Of a stretch of 38,458 bases of DNA, positions 19,671 through 31,165 are shown in pieces; the first letter of the stretch is position 1, and every line of letters begins with the position of its first letter. The DNA lies in contig WHUX01000357.1 in assembly GCA_015179025.1 (NCBI GenBank), positions 1-38,458 on the forward strand, read 5' to 3'. Origin of the DNA: Terfezia claveryi (taxonomy: Eukaryota; Ascomycota; Pezizomycetes; Pezizales; Pezizaceae). Position numbers and translations under genes: made by a program. Under the pieces are notes generated by a model. The model saw only the letters and a list, made by a program, of their open reading frames with translations, ran no database searches and was not told the DNA's origin.

Positions 19671-22600
19671 TCATTCACTATATAGCTCATTCCACATATG
19701 GAAATCAATCCGATTGTTCACTAGCCATGTATTTCCTTCCTTTAACCCAATCACATGTGCCATTCCTTCGATGTCCGTAATGTGCAATATATTCATTCCT
19801 TTCCCATCCTCCCGCCCTTCCATCCGAACCATTCCTTCATCCCTATCTGGCCTGCTTGACCCTCGTACTCTAAGTATTGATACAAGAGCCACTTCATGGA
19901 CTCTGTTAATATTATCCCGCACGCTGAAGAGCCCTCCCAGTTTCCCAACAATTTTTCCATCCAGGTCACCCCTTGAATATTCTGACCGCCCCTTTCATCG
20001 CACCCACACCCAATCAGCCCTGGGCTGACCTTGCTTGCGAAATGCTTTTTGTGCAGTCCACCGGACATTGTGTGTCTGCTTACCTTCACCCTGGAATTCT
20101 GGTACCTTGACTGAGAGCTCCGCATAATAGTGCGTCGGGAAATGTGCAACCCCTTCCAGATTCACCGGTTCTGGTGTATTCAGCCTTAGGTATTGGAAAA
20201 ACCGCTCTGGAAGTTGCCCAATACCCAGCCTTGCTGCAAGCATCTGCATAGGAGTACCTTCTGGACCATCCGAAGCCTGTTTACCCCGTAAGATTGGACC
20301 CTGTGGTTTCCCTGCCCGTATCGTCGTCTCCTCAAGGTCCTCCACACATCGTCTCCGAATAACATCAAGAATTGCCCTGCTGAACCTATACCCTTGGCTC
20401 CATTCCTCCATGTTCAATTCCCTCATTCGCAATGCATGTTCAACCGTGATGGTATACAGTATTTGCTCGGCTGCATTTACACGGTTAGATCTTCGATAAG
20501 CATCTTTCAGAGGCTTATGAAGAGCTTCTGTAACCTCGGTGGAGTACTGGGGGAGAGTCCCGAAATCTTTGATTTGCGTGGTATAGTGGGATAGCAGATG
20601 CAACTTTGGAAAATTGAAATCGGCCTTACACAGGACATCCTGAATAACCTGTTGTCTCTCCTGCCTTTCTTCCGTCACTATTTTCGTTCTTTTTGTGGCG
20701 CTGAGCTCGAATATTCATCTAGTTTTGCTTGACGTGCCGAAAGCTGATCAGCTGCAAGCTCCCTTGAAGCCTCCTTTGCGTTCTCATGATCCTTGTTCGT
20801 CGCCCGAAACTCAGTGAAGACAGGTAGGTTATCGTGGAATTTCCGAAGGTATAGATCCATATACCCTATCGTCTGCGGTGTGTGACTCTGGTACTGTGCC
20901 AAAAGGCAGAAATCAGTGATATATCGCACACAACGGATGGCTCGCTTGCTATCTGCTTTGGCGCATGCTGAGAGACTTGGGGTGTCTGTTATTGGATCAT
21001 GTAGCGCTGCTGTGAAGCAAGCCAATATCACATGATTAATTCTTCGCATTTCCATACCACTCCACATCGTAATCTGCCGATATCTCTTCTGTGGTGGTCG
21101 ATACCCTGGATATGGTGGGATCTGTTCCCAGATCCTGTCGAACACCTCTAAGCGCTTGTGTTTTTTGAGAAACTGCTCTATCCAGCCCATTAAATGCTTC
21201 AGTATCCCAAGAAGAATATTGTGAAGTATATCGCCACGGACCATATCTGGTGGTTGGATACCAAGGACTTGGAGCTGAACCCACAGCGCGTTCTCAAAGG
21301 GCTTTATTCCAGCATCATCTAACCTAGCTACATGTTAACTATGCCCTAACCATATCCATGATCATTAGCTACATACCTTTCTAGATCCCCTGCCCGATAG
21401 AGATTCTCATAGGCCGCATGATTGTGCATGGGTTGTGATTTCTTTCGGAAAATTCCAAGTTCCCGCGGGCTTACGATACACACAGGGCAACGATTGGTTT
21501 TAATACCATGGATGTTGACATTTTCCATATGGTCGGCAAGCCAGGCGGAGAGAACTGGTATGCACTTCCTAACCTTGCCATCTCCGCAGAGAATGTCCGA
21601 TCCACCTTCCTATGAAAGTTGTTAATACAGACCCTCAAGGCTCCATCCAGGATGATATACTTACTTTGAATACTTTTGTGAGGGGGGCCAAGATACGTGA
21701 AACAATCTGGTGTTGTACCCTTAGCGCATCACATTCCTGCTCTTTGGTCGAGAAACCTGGAATCTTATTGTTCCACTTGGGGCCGACTGGGAAAAGGCCC
21801 ATCAGGATCCACGCTTGTCTTGTTGGCTGATTCCGAATTTCTGAGTGAATATTGCCAATAGTCATAAACAACGGCCATAATTTCTTGTCCCCAGAGAAAT
21901 TCATAAGGCAAGTTTGATCGGACGTTAAAAGTACTGGCACCAGTGATGTCCCAATTGGGAGCGTCTTCTAGCGTCTCGTTAGCATCTGCACTGGTATTTG
22001 CTGGATAGGTTCTATACTTGTGTCCTCCACCACCAATCACCGGTATTCATTTCCGTATATACCCGGTTACCTTCTTCATCGAATTCGTGAATCGGCGCGA
22101 AAACCAGGTGTTTGCCATAGGCACGTTGCTGAAGTAGATATCGCACAGTATCCTCAAGGTCCCTATAATAGAATGCAGAGCCCTTTTGGAGGTGAAAGTC
22201 GACTGTTCCTGTCTGCCAGCCGGGTTGATCAATCATCTCACGCATTTTATTTCTCCATGTATATCCTGAGTGAAAATGGACTCTATCATCCTCTGAAAGC
22301 CCTGGTGGTAGCAGATTTTGCTTGAAAAAACGATCAATATTTGTTAATGAGGTTTTGCTCTCATGGAAGAATCTCGCAAGCTTGTATTCGTACGCATTCT
22401 GGAAAGGCGCTATTGGATTGAATTGAAGCCACCGCAGATCGTTCAAAGTATTGTCGCAATAATCTTTCCAACTTCATACTCTGCTGGCAGATATTGTGTA
22501 ACGAGCATAGACTTCTCCGGATTCCTTGAACACTACAATGGACATCTAATAACAGATTTCAAAAGTCAGAACCCTGTTGTTCCGGACATAATTCATGGCC

Positions 22601-23065
22601 TCATACCGTCTCCGACTTCCACACTAGAAGTCCGAACTTCCAAATCCCCTAAAGACTCATTCAAGTATGTACTCAACAACGCCCCAGTTTGCCGGAGTCG
22701 CTTAGCGGGTATAGTCCGAACCTCTGTGGACGTCGGGGAAACAGAGCATGTTCGTTTCAACCAGGCTGGCCTTCTCACGGATACTGAGGTCTCGGATCCT
22801 GAGGTCTTGGATACTGAGGAATTGTATAGGGATGTCGCTGCTCTTGCTGGTCCTCGACTGGATTGTGACTCTGTGCCGCTGAGGCCGACTCTGAATGTTG
22901 GGCTCGCAAATGTCTCCCATACTGTCCAGCTTTTTGAAATTCAAAGTCACAAAACCTGCAACCATTCTGGATGTCAGTTGCCTGGTCACCGACTGTTGTA
23001 GGGCACTTACTGTTCCGTAAGTACATATACCTAATAATTTTGGCCCACGGAGATTCATCGTCCAT
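19671..23065 (-). pseudogene. Plavaka-type (CACTA-like) transposase, frameshifted
   Basis: Large DDE transposase of the Plavaka group, known mainly from fungi. Reading leftward: a C2H2-type zinc finger near the N-terminus (about 22960-22890; CRFCDFEFQKAGQYGRHLRAQH); the WLQFNPIAPFQNAYEYKLARF region (22430-22370); YYRDLEDTVRYLLQQ and NTGDWWWRTQ (about 22180-22020); the catalytic block LLTSDQT...FSGDKKLWPLFMTIGNI (about 21930-21850); a Cys block RCPVCIVSP (about 21490); DILHNILLGILKHLMGWIEQ (about 21235); the C-terminal helical region (20678-19995); and the family tail EGMAHVI...WLVNNRIDFHMWNE (about 19740-19680). The order and nearly every landmark are present, but they lie in at least five frame segments, so no full protein can be made. 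C-to-T damage seems lighter than in neighbouring elements. Confidence 0.9.
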
Positions 23066-23299
23066 GTTGGATGAGAATTTCCTCTAATGGAGCTGTCGTG
23101 GCATAACCTTAGAGGGTTTGGGTACGAGACTAAAGCTCCCAATGGCATTGATTCAATCTCAGTTAGGTTGTCTTGTGCCAGCTATGGACTAGTCACTCCT
23201 GCAAGGCCCTGAATGCACTACGCAATCAGCCCCTAGCTGGTTGCTTAGCTAAACCCACCCTGTCACTAACTGCAATGGGAGTATCTTAGCACGGCTTTT
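23066..23299. other. Upstream flank of the Plavaka gene
   Basis: No gene recognised. CTATGGACTAG at about 23182 has its reverse complement CTAGTCCATAG at about 23443, on the other side of the small hairpin element. Confidence 0.35.
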
Positions 23300-23420
23300 G
23301 TTAGTCTGGTTGGCACGTTTATTAGTCTAGTTGGCACAAGCCTCTCATAGAGAATGCTTATATATGTAACCAGACTACTTAAACCTAGTGTGCCAACCAG
23401 ACTACTTAATCCAGACTAAC
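23300..23420. mobile_element. Small hairpin (MITE-like) element
   Basis: Begins GTTAGTCTGG and ends CCAGACTAAC, a perfect 10-bp terminal inverted repeat. A second inner inverted pair is TAGTCTAGTTGGCACA (about 23322) against TGTGCCAACCAGACTA (about 23390). The left side carries the TAGTCTGGTTGGCAC motif twice. At 121 bp with no coding capacity this is MITE-like. I could not find a clear target duplication. Confidence 0.6.
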
Positions 23421-23932
23421 ATATTCCCACACTCGCAAGCTAGTCCATAGAAGGTCTAATCGAGGCTTGTGAGTACTAGTCTCATGCCCAGACCCAGTGA
23501 GTATGAACAAAGATCTTACCCGATAAAGATTTCTATATAAAGAAATAACTCCTACTTCAAATATTAGTACTACAAGGGTCTAATCGAGACTAATATTAGT
23601 ATCGATACATTGTTCCCTAATACTATACTACTCATGAACATAATATTCTCTTTGTAGTTGTAACCACTACCCAACTAGACTAGGATACATATATCCTAAT
23701 TGAATGGCCTATAGATCTTGTAAGTCCACAACCGAATAATAGCAAACCAAAAAATGTGATAGGGATAGTTTGTTATACTCCATACTAAGCATTGTTATTT
23801 CTGTACCAAAGGTATCATATGACTATAGAAAGCCCCTAGTCCTCCCCATCTCCAAAGTACTTACAGTGTCAAGTTAGTACCCTATAATAGAACATTGAAG
23901 GCTCTCGTCAAAGGTAAGACTATATACTAGAT
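23421..23932. other. Unassigned stretch before the unknown coding remnant
   Basis: No gene or element recognised. GGTCTAATCGAG(G/A)CT occurs twice (about 23454 and 23577), about 120 bp apart. Confidence 0.35.
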
Positions 23933-24542
23933 TACTTAGAGAGGACTTTGGAAGGGCTAATTTATATGATACATAGGAACAACTACATAAGCAGAAATCA
24001 TACTGGTTTAGGTATAGGACACTCAAAGTACTGTACTGGCATATATGAGATATTAACCAGGATTCTTAGGAAATACAATATGCCACTAAAGGAACAGAGG
24101 TTCGATAATGTAGGTACTGCTAGTAATAGGGGTGGAGAGAATTCTGGTGATGATAACTACGGCACTCGACAATTTATAGATAATCTGGGTTTCAATGACT
24201 CAGGTAGTGAGTCCGGATAAATGAAATTCGCAGAGTTATGTGAATGGGGCACTGGCTACTTAGCAATAGCTCCTAAAGGCCAAATGAATTACCACTAGCA
24301 GGAGTACCGGAGTACACTAAACTAATTAATGCAGGATGTCGCCAAGAAGGCTCGAAAATCATGATAAATGATGTGGGAGTTAATTGCAGATGTGCGAGCT
24401 GTATACGAAGATGCTAATCTAGAGGTTGTAATAGAACCTCTTGGCAGATTACCGAATATGGGGTGAGCAATAGCCAAGCCACTTTACATGCCCAGTAACC
24501 AAGAATCTCAGAAGGAAAGAATAGAGTCCAGTGCAGAGTAAC
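23933..24542 (+). pseudogene. Unknown gene remnant, N-terminal part
   Basis: I do not recognise this family. One + strand frame can be followed for about 200 codons with only a few stops: YLERTLEGLIYMIHRNN, YCTGIYEILTRILRKYNM, then (after a TAA at 24218) KFAELCEWGTGYLAIAPKGQ and MMWELIADVRAVYEDANLEV. The first ATG of this frame in the readable part is at 23966, but the real start is unknown. Interrupting codons (TAG, TAA, TGA) are each one C-to-T change from Gln or Arg. The predicted protein has a helical start and a Gly/Ser/Asp-rich linker at about 24110-24215. It could be part of an unrecognised transposon or a silenced host gene. Confidence 0.4.
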
Positions 24543-24591
24543 ACAAGGCTGCTGTATGAACATGCCGACCTCTAGCTAGCCTGATACTAGC

Positions 24592-25680
24592 TACCCTGTT
24601 CCCGCACCCCCTCCTCCTGCACCAGCCCCACAAATACAGCGTTTAGCCCTCCCAGACCCAATCGGACTAGCCTCCCTAGTCAGTGCTATAAGACCTATGC
24701 AGGCTAGTACCACACCGGCTTCACCACTTCCTTCTAGGGTCCTACTTATAGGAGCCCCACCAGGGGTTGCTGGTGGGCCCTTGGCAACATCCAAGTGTAA
24801 TCAACCACATCTAGCAGGCTGGGCACTATCTATGGGAGGGCCTCCAAATATAGTGCGGGTACACATTATATTACTGAAAACGCATGGTCCAGACCCCTTA
24901 TGTGGGGGCTGGATATTCAGTTCTGCAACTATCTCTTCTACGGTGGTTTTGGGTTTACACACTATGGTGGGCATACTAGCAGCCACTACCCCATTCATTC
25001 TGGTAGGATACATTATCCAACATATTGTTGCTATAGACATCACTGGACGCCTTGTCTATATTACCATGGATTATTTAGTCAGGATCTTGATAATGGCATA
25101 TCCAAGGCCCAACTTCATAGATTTCCAAATTGAACTGGACCCCATGAGCTAGGTAAATATCTCAAGTACACCTTTTACTTCTCCCGGTCCTTCGGTTGTA
25201 CCCATGACAGCCCTCACAAGTGCACCGGCCTCCCAATATACTACTAAGCATATCATGCCAATATCTACTAAGAGGGCGAAAATTCTTGCAGCTGGTAAAG
25301 GTACACTATTACTAAAAGAGAAAAGTATGAAGAGTGCACTACAGATTAAGGACACACCAATTGGTAGGGCTATAGGAGTAACTAAGCAGACTAAAAGTCT
25401 GAAGGGTACCAAAGGGAAAACAACCAAGAAGGCACCGATTATCAAGGGGAAAATTATTACTAAGGGCATAACTGCTACCAAGGGGAAAATGACTGCCAAA
25501 GTTAAACAAGGTTCTAAGGGTACCCCAGCTGCCAAGCTTACCTAAGCCATCAAAGGTCAACCTCCACCTCTGAAGGTTGTAATACTAAAATTTAGATGAT
25601 GACCACGTACAGATACTCCGAGTGATGATGAGGCACATGATGAGTTGATTGCAAACTGAATTGAGACTAATGTACTAACA
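24592..25680 (+). pseudogene. Unknown gene remnant, proline-rich and lysine-rich part
   Basis: Continues the + strand remnant in another frame. A proline-rich stretch (about 24592-24640, VPAPPPPAPAPQ) leads into LALPDPIGLASLVSAIRPMQ and a Thr/Ala/Pro linker. At 24840-25150 two frames are open (one hydrophobic, one Tyr/Gly/His-rich) and I cannot decide between them. At 25204-25543 the protein is lysine-rich with repeated TKGK/IKGK-like motifs, resembling the basic tails of DNA-binding proteins in composition only. After a TAA at 25543 the same frame continues KGQPPPLKVVILKFR, two TGA codons and TDTPSDDEAHDELIAN, so the stops look acquired. Function unknown. Confidence 0.4.
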
Positions 25681-25681
25681 G

Positions 25682-26241
25682 GTATCGTTAGGCTCAGAAG
25701 AGGCACCAGATGCAGGAGCTCCCCGTAATAGAAGGAGAGTTCTGGCAGACTATGCCATGATTTGGAATATCATGCCAGAATCTTGGTGAGTGGTGGGTTC
25801 TGGTGTTCCACACTTGGGATAGTCCATACAGGGACCTTTTTGGACTGGGAGAATATGCGCGAGGCCTGGTAAGTCCAGATTGAACCTGATTGCAAAATTA
25901 TACAAATAAATGTAGGCACTCGACCTGTAGCCGATATGGAACAGGAAGAGGTTGGTAAGTATGCGGGTGAAGAAGATTAGGGTGGCAGGGTTGCAGATGA
26001 TAAGGATGAAGGTGAGGATGTCCAGGAGGTCATAGATAATGAGGATCAGGGGGAGGATGATAATAGTAATGATGATAATCTAGATGAAAATGTTGATAAT
26101 TGGGCTGATGAGGGTAGGGATGCATATGTTGAGGATGGAGATAAGGGTAGGAACAATGTGGATAGGGATGGAGATGATATGGGTAAGATAGAGTCGATCC
26201 TTTATTTCCATTTTGATAGCGAAGGGTCTGGCAGTGGATGA
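25682..26241 (+). pseudogene. Unknown gene remnant, acidic C-terminal part
   Basis: From 25682 a frame reads EEAPDAGAPRNRRRVLADYA then MIWNIMPES. It is followed by a perfect donor GTGAG and, 46 bases later, an acceptor ACAG (25786-25831). Splicing would give ESWDLFGLGEYARGL, ending at a second donor GTAAGT at 25869. Further on, another frame is strikingly acidic (about 25981-26241; Asp/Glu/Asn-rich, ending HFDSEGSGSG). I could not join all pieces into one spliced model. A 26-base gap between a third GTAAGT (25955) and the acidic frame is too short for an intron. Either the introns are real and other damage intervenes, or their spacing is coincidental. Confidence 0.35.
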
Positions 26242-27413
26242 TAAAGATGTTTTTAAGGATATGATTGAAGCTCCAAGTTACAGTTAGATCTTTTGGTTTA
26301 TTTGTCAATTTAGGTGGTTAAATTGCGAGTTTTGGTATCTTGTATATGAGGGGACTTTGTGGGAGCATAAGGAGTGTAAGACATGAGACTCTGTAAGTAC
26401 GGCTAGATTGACTAGATGTGGTAATGAGATAGGAATTGCTGGTACACACATAGAACTACAATAGGTAATATGAGTTGACATAAAAGCTCTCTTTCTCGTC
26501 CTTATACGAACTTCAACAACTTCACTAACTCTTCCTATCTTAAATCCAAATCTCTCTTCCAACGTACACTAGAAAGATACTTTGCACTACCAAATCTCTC
26601 TTCTAATGTATGCTAAGGAGATATTAATGCTTTGAGGAAAGAAAACGAAGGGCAAGGAGAAGGCGCCGAATCTCAAATGCCCACCTTCAATACAGGACCT
26701 ACAAAGGAACTCAACACAGGACCTGCGAAAGGACTCCACCATATCTGATAGAGATAGTACCAGTTTGGGTGTGTCCTTAAAGTTCAATACTGTGATTAAC
26801 TTTCCTTTAGCAACAGCAGTCAATGCCTCTTCCAGAGACTCCCCCACTACAATAGGGTCTATTAGGGAATGCGAGCCACCAGCAGCAGGACCAGCCAACC
26901 CACCAATGACCCCCTAGAAACAAGCAGAAAGCTCGCTCATAAGGATATGTATAGAGCCTGGTGAAACTACTAACCATTCAGAAAACAATTTCTTATGGTG
27001 TAAAATAGATTTGCAAAAAAGACGCAGTATACTACTTACACCTCAACTACTTCAGACACCGAGGGTATTTAGTGATCCCTTCTGAGTAATTCGATGCATT
27101 GCTAATTCGTATTAGGGTGCTAGCAGGGCTCGATCTCGAGACATACTAGATAAATCCCAACTCATAAGTTTGTTTTCAAATTGGAGTAGTGTTTCATCAC
27201 CATTGACATCTCTGGAATCCCCAATGTCTATAAGATCTCGTATAGTGCTAGATAATGATACCTCTACTAGGATCAGCATGGCGAAAGGAGCCAAACGCCA
27301 AAAGTGAAACTGCTCAATCATGCAGTTCACTGGGCTTCTGTGAGATATGATAGAAATGGCAGTGAACAGGTTAGAGACTATTATACTATTTGAGGAGCTA
27401 TTCCCAGACCTTT
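26242..27413 (+). pseudogene. Low-stop + strand frame running up to the LTR, function unknown
   Basis: Continuing from the acidic remnant, one frame runs about 390 codons to the Gypsy LTR with about 11 stops, all TAG or TGA and none TAA. That is fewer than I would expect for such AT-rich sequence and fits CAG-to-TAG and CGA-to-TGA damage. Its densest part, 26637-26916, reads as a basic then Ser/Thr-rich protein (KTKGKEKAPNLKC, SLKFNTVINFPLATAV). A duplicated segment of about 50 bp (CCAAATCTCTCTTC, twice, 26547-26610) lies upstream. It may be the far part of the same unknown gene, cut by the element at 27414. No domain recognised. Confidence 0.3.
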
Positions 27414-28092
27414 TGTAATGGAGAACGTTATCTCATTGCTTATATAATTGATTATATACTTTTGTATTTCCTATATTACTACTATGTTATGTAACTAAGC
27501 TCTCGGTTGAAGGACTAGCCTTCTACCACCTCCTATTGCTTTATAAGCGTCCATAGCATGCGGAGTTTACCATGGGAAGTTCCATGGCACTTGCCATATG
27601 AAGACACCCTCATTATGGCCGCGTGACCTCTATTTAAAGGTGTGTGAGTCACTACTATTGCCACATGACCATCGTTTATGGCGTGTGACTCATTACTATG
27701 GCCACATGACCCCTTTTGTACAGCGCACCACCTTCTGGTATGCCACCCTTTATTGTATTTATTTCTTTAGTCATCAGATCTCAGACGAGTAAAAATAGGC
27801 CGCTGGATTCCCTCTAGAATCCACAGAAAGACAAGAAGCAACCAAGCAAGCACACAGAGCAAGCAAGCCTATATACCGATCAGATCAAGTTCATATAGCT
27901 TAGATAGTACAAATTATATAAGATAGATTACACCAGTTAATTTCTGTTCCCTCCGGGAACGTCCCACATAGTAATCTCCCTACCCTTCTGAGGTCTTACC
28001 TCAGCAGAACTGAAATACACATACGTCCGTGCCTACGGATATAGATTGTATAAACGGTACTGAATGAATACTGTCTAGTACCATTCATTACA
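27414..28092 (+). repeat. Gypsy-2 5' LTR
   Basis: 679 bp, TGTAATG...CATTACA. It matches 36348-37000 directly and 30488-31165 in reverse. It contains a duplicated block with TGAGTCA (27645) and TGACTCA (27686), CACATGACC elements, and a degraded TATA-like AAAAATAGG near 27790. The 5' LTR should carry the promoter. The sequence after it shows no clear primer-binding site. Confidence 0.93.
27645..27692 (+). promoter_or_regulatory. Two TGASTCA (AP-1/Gcn4-type) sites in LTR
   Basis: TGAGTCA at 27645-27651 and TGACTCA at 27686-27692 lie in a roughly 40-bp tandem block. The other LTR copies keep the same pair (30887, 30928; 36572, 36611). This heptamer is the consensus for fungal bZIP regulators of the Gcn4/CpcA and AP-1 type. 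Binding is inference from the motif and its conservation. Confidence 0.45.
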
Positions 28093-28436
28093 TTTTTTTT
28101 AACTCACTTACCTAATCTTTACTCTTAAATCCAAGGCCTGATCAACCTTCGGATACCTTTATTACACTCACGCAAGTGTATACAATTCGACACCCAAGTG
28201 CACATATAAAATTGATATCGTTATTCAACTAGCTAGCCAACAAAATCCAATAAACGAGACATCAGACTCTCAACTGCAGTACATCAACAAAAGACTTAGA
28301 AGCAAGCTAAGCAGAGCTCTAACGGGCAGTGGTATCCCACATTAAACAATCCCACCCTCGTTCACAACACTTTTCCCAATAAGATCGACAACTTATCTTG
28401 CACTCCTAGCAACCGCCATTACATCTGTACCTGTAA
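28093..28436 (+). other. Gypsy-2 leader between LTR and gag
   Basis: Begins with a T-run and is mostly non-coding. Short open stretches could be mutated N-terminal gag (for example ACTTAGAAGCAAGCTAAGCA around 28291), but the frame cannot be fixed. No tRNA-complementary site recognised. Confidence 0.5.
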
Positions 28437-30487
28437 ACCCAGTACACCATTGAAAAACCGGCCCCCCAGGTCCCAGGAATAATTGGTCTAAACAACCAAG
28501 CGTCACAATCTCAAGGCTCAAATCTCGCTGCCTCCACTGCAGCCATTTCCTCCAGAAAAGAATTACCTCCATCAGAACCTTCCTTAGGCCCAGACATCTC
28601 TACCAATACTTCTGCGCCCCCAACGTCTACCTCAACAAACTAATCAGAAAAAGTGACACTCTTGCCGGAAGAACTAGAACTAGATTCTAGACCAGTAGAC
28701 GAAGAAAAACCAGAACCATAATAAACATCAGGATCTTGACATCCAGCCTCACCAGCCGTGTGAGCCACCGAGCCAACAGAACCATCAGTCGAACGGAGAT
28801 CATAAGGATCATCAGCCACCACACCATCAGCACAGAAAAGTGCCAAAGAAGAAAAGTAACTCGACGATTATATGGCATAACCAGCTGCATTTGGTTGCGG
28901 ACAGATGACGAAATCAGACATAATGGCATCTGAACTTAGTAAGAAGACAAAGAGGTCGAGACGGTTAACTAGATTACCCGAAGATATTAAGAAATTAGTA
29001 GAAGAAACTCCCAGAAAGACCAGATTTATAGTTCCTAACACAGAAGGGAAAATAAATCTGCACATGGATATAGAATTAGGAGAAATAGGTGGAGCAGGAA
29101 TCAAACTATATTTTAGTATGGCTTTACCTTTCGCACCAGAAGACCTTTGGGACAGACATCTTCCAACAATTGAGGAGATTTTGAAATATACTTGCTCAAT
29201 GGGACATGCCCAACAGTATCATCCTGATGATACTCGACTCTTAATGGAAACAATAGCAAAACACTACTTATGGCTAACACCTTACCCATTCAAAGAAGAA
29301 GACTTAGAAATGAACGCATTTTTAAGTAAAGAATTAAGGAAACCTGTTGTTCCACTTTTAAGGAAACCGAATTGGGTAATAAATAACTGGGAAGAAATAA
29401 TGGCATTCATGATGAGCAGCACTCATCTAGAAGAATCAGCACATACCGCGGAGGATTTTTTCAATCCTAGCAAAGAACTTCTAGGAGCGTTCCTGAGAAC
29501 ACCAAAAGATGAATCGAAAGGCAAAGGTCGAGCACCTGAGACACCAGAAAGGAGGACTGGGTTAGCCAAAGAACCAGACGACAAAAACTAACCACCAGAA
29601 GATATAGAATTACCAGAAGACGATGATGATCTAGATATAGGACTAGACCAACAGAAGCAGAAAACACAAGGAGGAGGACGAGACCCCAATGATAGCGGAG
29701 ATGATAGCTCGGACTCTGATAAGGCATCGTCAGTTGCAAGTCAAACTCTTAAAAGAAAACCCAAACGAGGAAAATCAGTTGAACACCAGCAATGGGAATC
29801 TACAACAGGAATGTTTACAATGGGTAACCATGAAGCAACGAATACTTTAAAAGAAATAAAGATTAATATGCCAGAAAAATTAAGAGGAGAAGACAAAAAA
29901 TGGCAAGACTCACAATATTTTGACTCTTGGGCTACAGCAATGCAACATTGGTTTGTTCTCAAAAGAATAGATTTAGCAGCCACTTCAGCTCTGGAAATTG
30001 TTGGATTCAGAATAGAAGGAAGCGCGCTCACTACTTATAATCAGTTCCTAAGAGAAAAAGGAAAGAATGCGACATTCTTTGGTTTCATATTAGCGCTAAG
30101 GGATTTTCTGATACCCTCTACTAGTAAGGACATTTTGTGGAAACAATGGGAGACAGCCACACTATATAAGGACGGACGTCACATGGGAAGTAAACAGTTC
30201 GCCAACTGGCTCACTGAAATGCAAATCAAATTGATTGACAAGGATGGCAAACAATCAATATCGTAGGAAGTAAAAAGAAGAAAGTTTCTTAATCACCTGC
30301 CGCCATATATGTCAGCTACATTATTTCCTTTAATCAAAGAAGAATAGTCATATGATTAGCTCGTACATCAAGCGGAGTCATATGAAGCCTCCAAGAAGGA
30401 TATTGCCCCACCATCCACAACAAATACATCCCGACAACAACACACTCGGAATGAAAATCGAAATCACGGTCCACTCAGGGACCAGAA
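28437..30487 (+). pseudogene. Gypsy-2 gag, first part, interrupted by solo LTR
   Basis: One frame from about 28437 to 30487. The first part (to about 28900) is a Pro/Ser/Thr/Glu-rich region with many TAA and TGA codons, each fitting Gln or Arg. 28905-29588 is open for 228 codons (SRRLTRLPEDIKKLVEETPR, then a helical domain). It is followed by a TAA, an acidic linker and a second open part at 29811-30263 with capsid-like features (FDSWATAMQHWFVL, RHMGSKQFANWL). TAG at 30264 and further stops near 30346 and 30358 follow. The frame meets the reversed solo LTR at 30488. Removing that LTR with one copy of its duplication restores the same frame into QNQQQKTGFNPSS and the zinc knuckle. Confidence 0.85.
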
Positions 30488-31165
30488 TGTAATAAATGGT
30501 ACTAGATAGTATTCATTCGGTACTGTTTATACAATCTATATCTGTAGGCACGGACGTTTGTGTATTTCGGTTCTGCTGAGATAAGACCTCAGAAGGGTAG
30601 GGAGATTACTATATGGGACGTTCCCAAGGGAACAGTAATTAACTGGTGTAATCTATCTTATATGATTTGTGCTATCCAAGCTATATGATCTTGATCTGAT
30701 CGGAATATAGGCTTGCTTGCTCTGAATGCTTGCTTGGTTGCTTCTTGTCTTTCTGTAGATTCCAGAGGGAATCCAGCTGCCTATTTAAACTCGTCTGAAA
30801 TCTGATGACTAAGGAAATAAATACAATAAAGGGTGGCATACCAGAAGGTGGTGCGCTGTACAAAAGGGGTCATTTGGCCATAGTAATGAGTCACACGCCA
30901 TAAACGATGGTCATGTGGCCATAGTAGTGACTCACACGCCTTTAAACAAAGGTCACGCGGCCATAATGAGGGTGTCTTCATATGGCAAGTACCATGGAAC
31001 TTCCCATGGCAAACTCCGTGTGCTATGGATGCTTATAAAGCAATAGGAGGTGGTAGAAGGCTAGTCCTTCAACCGAGAGCTTAGTTACATAACATAGTAG
31101 TAATATAGGAAATACAAAAGTATATAATCAATTATATAAGCAATGAGATAACGTTCTACATTACA
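30488..31165 (-). mobile_element. Solo LTR of the Gypsy-2 family, reversed, inside gag
   Basis: 678 bp, reverse complement of the flanking LTRs (TGTAATA...CATTACA as read on +). It is flanked on both sides by CAGAA (30483-30487 and 31166-31170), a perfect 5-bp target duplication. That shows a separate later insertion followed by LTR-LTR recombination, not rearrangement of the host element. Internal similarity to the left LTR is high, including both TGASTCA sites. Confidence 0.95.

Noticed and set aside
24801..25043. - strand frame of 80 codons
   Set aside because: It has no similarity or structure I can support, and the + strand remnant around it is more coherent.
26030..26308. - strand His/Tyr/Pro-rich frame
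   Set aside because: Complement of the Asp/Glu/Asn-rich + frame; composition is an antisense mirror.
23933..27413. Alternative genetic code (TAG/TGA read as amino acids) to explain the stop pattern
   Set aside because: The recognisable transposons in the same window show the same stops where families have Gln, Arg or Trp, so RIP-type mutation explains it more simply.
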